From positions 1,285,001-1,349,000 of the forward strand of contig NC_036460.1 of assembly GCF_002775205.1 (NCBI RefSeq): a DNA stretch of 64,000 bases, given 5' to 3'. The notes under the pieces are model-generated. The model ran no database searches, had not been told where the DNA came from, and saw only the letters and a list, made by a program, of their open reading frames with translations. Below, piece after piece: positions 35,446-47,400 of this stretch (its first letter is position 1; each line of letters begins with the position of its first letter). Source of the DNA: Xiphophorus maculatus (taxonomy: Eukaryota; Chordata; Actinopteri; Cyprinodontiformes; Poeciliidae). The position numbers were made by a program, and so were the translations under genes.

Positions 35446-38400
35446 CTGCGATACACAGAGAGCATGACAGGTGATAAAGCCGAGCACCGATTGGTCAGGT
35501 TGTGTTTGGGCAACACCTTAACGACCTGTGAGCAGCAGAATGTGTTAGGACTTTGAAGAAGTTAAAGATTATGAATGTAAACAACAAGCCTTCCAATATA
35601 AGGAGCAATATTACTGCCAAAAATAAGACTATTCACCCAAAGCGCAGGAGGCTGTTTCCATTTCCTACTGATCTGATTAAAGATCAGCAGGAAATGAGCA
35701 ACCAGCACTGACAAATGAGAAGAAGAGTACTATCTAGCATTAGCATCAGAGAGGCTAATGACTAGCATGACTAGTTTGGCAACCCACTGGATTGCCTGCT
35801 TCCTCTGCTGCCCATTAGCATGGAAAGGCTAACAACTAGCATGCCTTGTCATACGCGACTCAAGCATTTTCCTTTAAAGAAACCTTTATCAAGAAAAATG
35901 GTGGAGTACTCAGAGAGAAACCAGGCAGACCCCAGGCCAGGAATCGAACCCATGAGTGCTACCCATCGCTCCGCTGTGCACCGCCTCAAAAACGTGTTGC
36001 CCAGGCGTAAAACAAGTGATCAGATACCCCACAGTGATGATACTGGCCCCTAACTGAAGGTGAGACATCTTACCCTTTTCTCCCAGAACTCCGTTCTCTC
36101 CAGGCTGGCCTGACTCTCCCATCTGTCCCAGGGAACCTTCTTGCCCCTGGGGTCCCATTGCTCCATCAGCCCCAGGATCCCCCTTTATCCCTGAAGCACA
36201 TTGTCAACCATCAGGAAAATCAGATCAGATCCAAACAAGCCTTTCAAACCGAGTTCCTCACCATTCCTACCTAAGAGGCCAATTTCTCCCCTCTGGCCCC
36301 GATCTCCGCTAGCTCCAGGAGGGCCAGGTGGCCCGCTAGGGCCCCTAACTGGTGAGCAGGGAGGGCCATTCGATAAGATTCGGCCCTTCTGCCCTTTTGG
36401 ACCGTCTGATCCATTGACCCCAGGCCTTCCTTTGGGCCCTGGGCGACCTGGGTGACCCCTCGGACCCTGTTCTCCAGGTATGCCCAGCAAACCCGAGTCG
36501 CCTCTCATACCTGATCAGACAAACACACATTTATTAGTCGGCTTTAACCAATCCTGGTGAACCATAATTTTTGGTTTACCCTGACTGTAAGACCGGTCCA
36601 TCTGAGATCAGCTAGCATGCCAGCTAACATCAAGAAAACACAGCTGAAAGTCTGAAACAATTTGGCACACTGTCACTTGACACGCTATTGGCTGTTGTTT
36701 GTGAAGCAGCCAATCAAAGAGTGACGTTTGTTTTCCTTGGTGCTGATTGGCTGTACCTGCAACACTGAAACTCACAGAAGAACCAACCTGGACTGGTTAG
36801 AGGTTTGGGGTTCTTAGCTGAAGGGGTTTAGGGCAGCATAGTGGAATCAGTCGTTTGTTGTCTGGAGATGTTGATTAGTCAACCTGAAAGTTCAACTTGA
36901 TCCTCACAAAACAGACGAACTGAGAACCATCAGAATTTAACTTCACCTTAAAACCTGTGAAACCTCAGATTTCCCCCAGTTTTCTCTACAGTGTCTCCAT
37001 TCAGCTTCATAAGAACCAGCACCAGAACCTCAGTGCTGACGGTGGAAGCAGTCTGACCTTTGGGCCCTTGGTTTCCAGGGTTGCCTGGTGGTCCGGGTGG
37101 CCCCTGATATCCATGGCGTCCTTTTGGCCCTGAGCACCCTGGATCACCGGTGTCTCCTTTGTCCCCACAGTTTGGTGTATTTGGACCAGGATCTCCCATT
37201 TCACCAGGACAACCTGCAAGGTCAGCGCCAGGCGAGTGTCGGATTAGATTCAGACTGAAATTCCTTCAACAGGAAAAGTTAAAAGTCACGCTATCACTGA
37301 CCTGGATCTCCATCTGGGCCCCTATCACCAGGATCCCCACATAGCCCTGGTTTTGGGTTTTTACAGTCGCCTCCAGGTGGACCTGGCGGTCCACTATCAC
37401 CTGGAGGCCCTGTAAGACGAACACACAGGTGAACCGTTTACGGTCAGATTTGGTTTGACGCAGCATGAATTCATTTGTTTTACGAGTCGTTGCAGACCCT
37501 GGGGTCCCGTTGGGCCTTTCGGTCCTGGTGGGCCGTTCTTGGGTGGACAAGTAGGACCTGGTGGACCTGGAGGACCTGGAAGACCTTTAGGACCTGGAGG
37601 GCCTTTTTCACTTTTACTGATGTCCGGACATACACCTGAGGATGACCAGCATTCAGAGGAAGTTATGAGAAACCACAGAAAGTCCAGTAGCTAAATGAGA
37701 ACATGACTTAAATAACAAGCAACCTGTAATAACATGCAGCCCAGTGGTAAACTGAGGCTTCTGTAATGTTAAGGTTAATAGAAATCTTACATAGTTCAAG
37801 ACAGGACACAAATATATTAAAAGAAAACCTTTATTTACTATTGCATAGCATTGGTGACAGCTATGGATTTCATATTCTTGTTTCTGAAAGAAATACACTA
37901 GTATTTTCCTTTACTTTAATATTTAAAAAATATAAAGGGTTAAAGTAGCTATTAAGTAATTTGCTTACTTAGTAATTAAAACTGTATTATTTGTAAATCG
38001 ACTAAGAGAAGTATTAGTGTGACGTAAGATTCACTGTGTGTTTTATTTGGCTTTGCCCTTTGATTGGTCCCCGAGACGGTCCGTCCGCTGCGTGACTCGT
38101 GATTGGTTGAGAGGAGAGAAGGAGGGAGGAAGAAGGAGAGGAGAACCGTGATGGTGGCGACCGGAGGGAAGACGAGCGGACAAGAAGTAAAGAAATACAG
38201 AGAAAACCGGACAAAGCCGGACGGGAGAGGACGGAATTCAGGAGAAGTTGGAGGAGTTTGGTCGACGCGAGAGGAGACAGGCGGAAGTAGACGAGCTTTG
38301 AGCTGAGCTAAGTGAGCTAGCTAGCTTCTTCAGCCCCACGATTCTGCTGCGTTCAAGGGAAGTCCGGAGAAGAGGACGAGTGAATTTCAACGCTCTCAAT

Positions 38401-41400
38401 GTTTTTTCCTCTGGGATTTCAACTCCTCGCTTCTTTCTAACAGGCCTGCAACGTTTTTCCCAAAAGATTCACAAATGCACAGAACAAGCAGCTTCACCGG
38501 GTCACACAGCACATCTGGTGACACTATGCAAGAGAAAAATTGTACTGATTAATCCACAAAAATGTATATTGCAATATACAGTATCTTTAAAAAAAAATCT
38601 GAAGTAATGATTGTCTCAAATTCATATATATACTTAAACAAATCCAGTTTTGAGACTGAGATAATCCAGTGCAGATTACATGCTTGCTGTTTAGACATGG
38701 CTTTCAAATATAAGCCATGTCTAATCAATATTAGTCCGTCAATATTGATCTGTCAATATTGATATTGACAGATTAATATGCTACACTTCACAATAACAGT
38801 GCCGGTGCAGTCTTGTAAAAGTCTTTACCTTGTAATTTAGAATGTTGAAAGTTTTTTTTAAATACTATGAAATATAAACTGTAAAATATTCATATTTATT
38901 ATGCATTGATGGTGGTTCTGGTTAGTGGGGTTAAACTAACACCCACCAGCGCAGCTCACATGTAAGGTTAGACGTTACGTTCTGTTGTCTTGGTTACCAT
39001 TAAAAATAACCGAGGCCGAATAGATTACATAAACAATGTATGAATTATCATCTACCAGGTTTCTGCATTTATATATTTTTTTTTTCTCAGTGTGAGCTGG
39101 CTGGTTATCTCAGACTCACCAGCTCCCCCTAGGAAAAAATGTAAGAAATGCACATCAAGGTGTATTTTGAAGATGGATACATATTTTAGTATATTCAGCT
39201 TTGTATGATAAGTTAAGAAAAAAATCACTCTTTGTTTCTCAAAAGTGTGAATTATTACATTGCTGTAATTTATTTAAGGGTCAGGACTTTATAACAATTC
39301 ATATTATAGAAAGACTATTATTATGGTGTGGAGAACAGATTCTGTGGCGATAATTAAGGCCAGAGCTGCTACCTGGGTTTGGGGCAACAAACCCAGGATG
39401 TTAAACAGTTACTTTAGACACAAGCCTGATGCTAATAGCATGCAGAAGCGCTAGCATAGCTCGGTAGCACAACTTACTCACTTAGATTGCTAGCTTGTGA
39501 TGATAGTTGCAAAGTTAAATCGATTAACATTAATAATGATAAACAGCTAAATACATCAGATAGATATTTCACTTGCCGCTCCTCTGCCGCTTCCAGAAGC
39601 CAGGCTGAGGTCTAAACTGTTGGTGCGTCGTCATGGCTACGGCGCTGTTGGAATGGGATAATGTGATTGGCTGAAACATAGGTTACCCCAATGTGGGGCT
39701 TCGTTCATATGATTGGGTGAAACAAGGAAGCTATCTGATTTTTTGTCGATCATCCAACCAGATAGACCATTTATTAAAAAAAGAGATTTGTGGATTGAGA
39801 GTGAGAGGAGTCTCAAAATTCACACACAAATGCAGCAAAACTCACAGGCCAGAAACAGCTGATAAATCAAGATATATTTATGTTTGCATCAAAAATACAA
39901 GTGTGGATCTCGTACAGTGCATTTGTGAATCTTTTGCATTTGTGAATTATGAGACAGTTTTAGCTCCATATATTTGTTCTGCCTTTTGTAAAGAGGTTTA
40001 TGTTCTTTAGATCTTATTGAAGGGTCTTTCAACTATAAAGTTACAGTGGTGACTAAATAGTTGGATTTCCTGTCACTTTAGTTTAATAAAGTTAGGCTGA
40101 ATCATTTTGCCTAAAATTCTAATGTTTCTCTGGGTCATATTTGTCATAAACTTGGTCGTTGGTGCCGCACACTGATCGGGATACTGGATTGATATCGAAC
40201 CCAAGCACCCTCCATTTTAGTTTTCTCGCATAGAATGGTTAAAGGTGCTACAAACAAACATTTAACAGGCCTGTTAGTTTCAGTTTGAGCTGCTCTGAAT
40301 CAGACGTAGCTTCAGTGTGGAGCTTAGCCTGGCGCACTACAACATTCAGGTCTGTTTGGTTGCTTTCTGCTGGTTTTTAAAAGGCTTTACTACCAACACA
40401 ACATCCAACAAAATGGAACAATAAAAACACATCAGGATAATCCTTTACAGTGGTTAGCACTGCTAACTGAAGAGCTAACTGTGCAAATCATGATGATCTC
40501 ACCATACATTAGTTCAGCTAACGCTAAAGCGCTAGTGTTCAGTTGAACTATATTCAAATGAAAGTTTACAAAATAGCCAACTAAAATGTATTGTTCTACG
40601 TTTTCCTTCTTAAAATGTGTCCAGTGTTCCTCACACCTTTGGACCCCATGGCACCTGCCTGTCCACTCAGTCCGTCTAACCCATGAAGCCCTGGTGGCCC
40701 CGGAGCTCCTGAAGAAACAAAAATAAATTATTTAAAAAAGAAAACCAAACTGTGGCATCCATTTTTGTTTGGCCTTGGTGTGCCTCAGGGCTCTGTGTTT
40801 GGCCCACTGCTGATATTTTGCTTTCAGAACTCTGGTTGATACGAGCCAAATGGATTATTCTCACATAAATTAACTTTTTGTGAAAAAAATAATCTAGAGG
40901 GTCTGAAAAGTCACTAAGATGGCGACAAAGTCCTGAAGTTGGCTACACCTTGTTTATCCCAACAATTAGTCCCCAATCTCTTGGCTCCGCCCACTTTGGA
41001 ATTTTTCAGCATTCGTTTGAGGGCCGAGTTTTGCTTTCACCGGGCGGTTAGACTCACTGAGGCCTGGAGTTGGACTTTGTGGTTCCAACATTTTAAAGTC
41101 TTTAATCGTGGGAACTATCATCACTAAAAACAGCATCCATGTATTTTCATAACTTTATGTTTTCATCTTTGAAAGGTTTTGACCTCTGTTTCCTGGGTTA
41201 CCATCCCTCCCCGGGGGACCGTCCACTCCATCTCGACCAGGAGGCCCTCGAAGCCCATGGTAACCTCTGGGCCCTGGAGGACCAGCCACACCTAAAGGAG
41301 ACAACATCTCTGAGTCACCATGATCCCAGGTCTTCCTCCACTTCCATCACAGATTTAGGAAGGTCTTTGTACCTGGTTCACCAGGGCATCCTCGTAATCC

Positions 41401-44400
41401 TTTGTGTCCCTTGCATCCTCTCTGTCCTTGTGGTCCACAGAGGCCTTTGTGCCCACAATCTCCAGGAGGACCACAAGGGCCTGAGAGGCAACAAGCAGAT
41501 CATTAATGAAATAGGTTTTTTTCTGTTTTCCTAAAGAACCAAACCATTTTAAAATAGATTGTCACCATCAGGGCCTCGGTTCCCAGGATGGCCCTTATCT
41601 CCAGGTGGACCAGGACCACCAAGGGCGTCTCCTTTATCACCTGAAACGCAGAAAGTCGTGTTAAAACCAACCAATGTTGCTTAATTATGCAGGAGGAATA
41701 AAAAATAATCTCTGGTAAACTGAAGACTTTCTGAGTCATGGCGATGTAGTCAGCAGGTACCTCTAGGTCCACGACATCCTGGACTCCCAGGTCTCCCAGG
41801 GGGTCCCTGACATCCTGAGTCGCCCTGTAGCCACAACCAGAGGTCATTATGTTTTCTGACCATCAGACAGTTTTTATTTATGAACAAAACACAACAACAT
41901 CTGTTTGCCTCTCCTGGGGCCTCTGGCAGGATCCTGAACTCCCTGATGGTGGATGAATGGACATCTCTAACAACTGTTTCTTGTTTTATTCCAGCCACTA
42001 TAACACCAATTGGACCTCAGACCTCTATATTCTGTCTGACCCAACAGAACTCTGACCCAACAGAACTCTCAGTCAGTGACGGTCTCAGTTCTAGCTCGAG
42101 AAAATTCATCTCACCAGTTCTCCATTCAGCCCAGGAAATCCGAAGTATCCTTGATGTCCTTTGGTTCCTGGAGGTCCGGGCGGGCCTTGCTTACCCTGGG
42201 GCCCTCGGGGTCCCTGAGGTCCCCTACAACCTGGGGGTCCATTGGGGCCCGGATACCCAGTATTCCCTGTGCATCCAGCCTCACCTTTGTTTCCTGTGGA
42301 AAAGACAAAGTTGATACTAAAGAGATCAGAGCAGAGGATGAGACCCACACCCAGAGCTGGATGGAAATCTGACCATTGCCATCTGGTTTCCATGGAGATG
42401 GCACCAAGCTACTCAAGCTTTTAAGCATCAAGTTAGTGGATTTGTCATGCTGCTTACAGAATTGTATCAGAGGGAAGCGAACAGTTCTTAGAGTCATCTG
42501 AACTGAGTGACCTGCTGACGGTTTCAGTCTTTTTCCACTAGACCTGGACAGAGGGGTCCGTCTACAGCAGGGGTCTCCAACCGCAGTCCTTCAACTGTCC
42601 AACACAACTGAATCAAATGATTGAACTACCTGTCATCAAGTTTGGTAAAGGCCAGGTGACTGTAACGCTTGGGTTGTGTTTAAGGGAGGAGAGGAGGCGG
42701 CAGCCTCGTCAGGACGGTCAAAAACTCACAACCACACTGGTACTGGGAATTCCCCAGTGTTGTCCTTTAGTAAATACGCTCTTCACCAACCTTACAAAGC
42801 CGGTTGAACGGCTGCTATATTATCAGACATGAAAGTTGAGCAGCGTCCAAACAACCCGTAACATTACTAAAAAGTTGGGGAGTCTCGGTTCATGTGTCCA
42901 TCTATATCACGTTTCTCCCACGCTCTCTACAGAGAAGCCGTGGCGCATACTTCTGACATCATTAGAAACACTAGAGTATCTTAAAGAGACACTACACAAT
43001 TACGGCTGTTACATGACGCTGCATCTAAATCTGCAGGACAGTAGATCTTGAGGACTAGAGTTGGACGTTTCTGTCCTCTGTTATCTAAGACGGAACCAGA
43101 GTTTGACCAACATGGAGACTTTCACAGATTCTCCGGTTTCTCTCACCTCGTGGTCCGGAGAATCCGGGATCGCCGGGGCATCCTCGTGGTCCTATTGGGC
43201 CCTTTTCAGGTCTGGGGATGAGTTCTCCTGGAGGACCAGCACAACCTTTGTGACCTGCAGGAGGACACAAGTTGTCCATAATCTGTAGCAGGTTAGCAAA
43301 AACTGCAATCTGGATGAGGAACATGATCCTGGTATTGTACGGTTTAACCGGTAGTACTGTAACCACAGTAGTACCTTTTGGTCCCTTTGGGCCTGCACAA
43401 CCCTGACCACCATCTTGTCCTTTAGGCCCCCGCTCTCCGGGCTTGCCTGAGCCTCCAGGATTGCCCTTGTTTCCTGGAAAACCTGGCCTTCCTTCAAAGC
43501 CCTCCGGCCCAGTCAGACCTAAAGCAGGTTCTTAGTGAAGGACTTTGAACAGAAGAACATTCCTTCAGGCGTGTTTCTGGTAGGAACTCACCTTTCCCAC
43601 CAGAGGGCCCCATTGAGCCAGTGTCCCCAACAGGGCCTTGGGGCCCCTTACATCCTTGTGTCCCTGGAGACCCCTGAACTCCAGGTTCTCCAATCTTGCC
43701 TTTTGGACCAATAGCTGAATGACCTTTATCCCCAACTTCACCTTTACAACCTAAAAAAATGAAGTTAGACTGACTGTTCAACACAGGAAATGACTAAAGC
43801 AAAACAAATAAAGGCGTCAAGAAAAAAAAAGAGGTAAACGATTACCGCGAGGGCCACCAGGTCCTTGAGGGCCACAAGGTCCCGGAGGGCCTGGAGGGCC
43901 CATGTTATCAGGCGTCCCTGCCTTACAATCGTCTGATGTGGACCCCGGAGGACCTGGTCGGCCAGGGGCCCCGGCATATCCTTTGTGTCCATTCGCTCCA
44001 GGGTAGCCAGAAGGCCCCTGGGGACCTGTGGGAACACACTCAAGTCTTCATCTCTTCTAGACCTTCAACCTTCCACCGTGATTCATACTGCGTGTTGTTG
44101 CAGACCACAGCATTTTGGGTGTGGTGAAAGAATTCACTGGATTTCCGGCATTTGCAGAGGTTAGGGGCCACAACCAGTCACAGCTGAACCCCATCAATAC
44201 TAGAGATCTCCTCTAAAAATGCTTATACCACTAAATATAACTTAATATGCATTAATACACACAGGAAACCATCTTACACTTAGTGGAAGCTAACAACTAA
44301 GGACTTCCTTAGCTACACTCGAGGGCTCAGCCAATCAGCAGCAAGGAAAATGAATGCTGCTCTGGGATTGGTTGTTTACCAACGCCAGCCAATAGTGTGT

Positions 44401-47400
44401 TAGGTAGCGCTGGGCCAGAGAATCTCAGGCTCTTTTGAATATTGTAGATATGCTCTATGAAAAAGTGTGAACTGGTGTTGGTCCTCTGTAGTTTTCTGTT
44501 TATCTTTAAACTAACAAACATTTGTGACTCTCCACTGCAAAACCAGGAACAAGTTGATAGAGAAGAAACAGAGAAAAAATCAAAACTATCAACTTCCGAG
44601 AAAATAATTTTAGTTTTTTTTTTTTGCTTTAATTAAATTGGTTAAGTCATGAAGAAACCCTCCATGTTTTAAATCGCAGCTTTTGAAGTTTTCAAATGTG
44701 AACTTTGAGTTGAATTCAGTTTGTTTACAGAGTAAATCTGAACCAGCCAATAAAGAGCTGATTAACATGCCACTTCTTATTGGCTCTTCTCATGCTATTG
44801 CTGTTGGTTTCAGCCAATAAGAGGCGAGTTTGATGAAAAAAAAACACGGTGACTTCACATCGCCACCACAATTCAGTTATGGTGCCGACCTCTGACCCAG
44901 ATCCATGACTCACCTGGTGCTCCCTGGTTGCCCGGGGGGCCGAGGCGTCCTTTACGTCCTGGGGACCCCGGCGGTCCAGGCTGGCCTTCGGGCCCCTGGG
45001 GGCCACTCTGAATATTGCCTCTTGGTCCGGGGGGCCCAGGGGGGCCCAGCGGCCCCGGAGAACCTGGAGCACAGAGTTAGGTAAACTGTAAAACACTCAA
45101 CAGTTTGACTTATTTATATTTCTGAAATGCTTCCATATATTCAACACTGAAAAACACAAAAACTTACCAAGAACTTCTGGTTTAGATTCCAGTGCAAATA
45201 TTTTACTACACTTGGAATAAGACAATAATTACAAGTAACTATATACTTAATAAATAAAAACGTTCTGATCCACTGGCTGATGATTTTAATTATGTCTTAT
45301 TATACGTAAAATAATCCGCTAGTGAAAAGTTATTTGTAAATTGGTTTTGTTTTATTTCAGGTGTACTAAAACATTTGAACTGATCATAAACTTTGTTTCA
45401 CCAATCAGAAAACAGACTCAGTAGCTCCCCCACCTGGCTCAGTTAGACCCAAAATGGCTGACATGGTGAATTTTAGGGCAAAGCTTTGTGGGCTCACCCT
45501 GGCTGTTTAGTATTTAATAAATTTAAAGTTGTCGCTGTTCTGGAGGAGTCGGCTGATTCCCACCAGTCCAGATGTTTTTGAATCAGGAAAGTGGGAGTTT
45601 CTTTGGTAGATTCTGTTCTTCCTTTACATCAGAAACTCTTCAGCTGATGCTAGATTTTACCTGGACATCCATCATCACAATAACCGTCGGTTCCCTTTTC
45701 TCCAGGATCTCCAGCAGCTCCTGGAGGTCCTGCAGGGGCAGAAGAAGAAACATGGAGCCGTCGGCTCAGACAGGACAGGTGTGACACGCCTACCCAACGC
45801 CGCGGTACCTTGGTCCCCAGGCGGTCCTGGAGCGTAAGACAGTCCCTGGTCCCCTTTAGGCCCGTCCGGCCCTCGGATGCCAGCGGTGCCATTAGCACCT
45901 GGAGGACCTGGGGCACCTGAAGATGGAGGCAGGTGAGCAGGAAGCTGCACTAACAGGTGAAGATACGGGTGTTTCAGACGAGGCTTACCTGGTGGTCCAC
46001 GGTGTCCCTTCGGCCCCGGACGGCCGGGATTCGAAAACCAGAGGCCATGGTCTCCTACGGGAGGAGAAACCAGAGAACCGGAGTCAAACAAAAGAAGGTG
46101 TGATCACACAAAATCAAAAAGACGGAAAGAATCAAAAAGTAAATCAAAGAGAGAGACATTTTCTGAAGCAGAAAAAACGTTCGATCACCAGAGACTAGAA
46201 ACGGCAACACCTGGTAAGATTTTGTGTTTTTTCAGTGATTACTGTATATTTGTAAATACTTCAGGTAAAACAATTGCAGTTTAATACACAATTATTTTCT
46301 CAGAATAAAATTCAATAAATAGAACCTGCAGTCTCACTTATTGAACTTCTATTCTGCATTTTCATTTTCAAAGGTTGGAAAAGGTCATAGGTCACCTCAA
46401 ATCAAATGCTTGCCTTTATGATTTGGTTGTCTTGGTTGCTACATGCAGCCCGGCTGCCGCTAGCAGCCATTTTGTTTGGTTTCAAGAACTGAGCTGATCT
46501 GGTGGAAGTGAAGGCGGTGGATGCAGAATAACTTATTTTATGTTTTATTTCTTTATTGTTATTGATATTATTATAACGATGTAAACAAAGGCATTAATAG
46601 GTGAGCAGACAGGAGATGTTATTAAAGAACGTGTTTGATCTGGAACAAATTAAATAAACAGAAAAACCAAGGCAGTGAGGCTGAAATGTCCCGATGTTAT
46701 CACTCTGTCATACAGACTGGAGACAGGACAACTGGGAGAACTGGGAGAACTGGGACCTGAAGTGAAGTCAGAGTAAATTGATTTGTATTCAGAGCAAAGC
46801 GCTTTCTGAATCTGGTGCAGAAAAACAGGAAATGTTGTGAAATAATTTCACTACAGTCATTTTATCTGACTTCACCAACAGCTTTACCTGGATCTCCCTT
46901 CAGTCCAGGCGGTCCAGGAAATCCATCAGGTCCCGGGTTGCCAGGGGTCCCGCGCTCTCCAGGGGTCCCCGCCACGCTGACTCCAGGGGGCCCCGACCGT
47001 CCTGGGAATCCATTCGGTCCCTGGGGTCCAGGGAAGCCTTTGTCTCCAGGGAAACCAGGGACACTGTCCCCCTAAACCCAAACACAACCAGGAGAGAGGT
47101 TCGGTTCTGCTCTGGTCCGGTTTGCTCCCTGACTCCGCCCCTATGGCTGACCTTAAGTCCCGGGTCTCCAGGTGGTCCTGGGCGCCCTGGGGGTCCGACT
47201 GTCCCCCAGGTTCCTTGGGCCCCTTCAGGGCCCCCTTTGCCCTTTTCTCCCTTTTCACCTGGAAACAAAATCAAAATGAGAATCTGAAACATGAAAACAA
47301 GATTCATTTGTTCATCGCACTGCAAAAATGCTTTTGGTCCAGTTTCCAGTGTAAATGTCTTGATAAACTTGAAATAAGACAAAACTAACAGAAGTAACTT

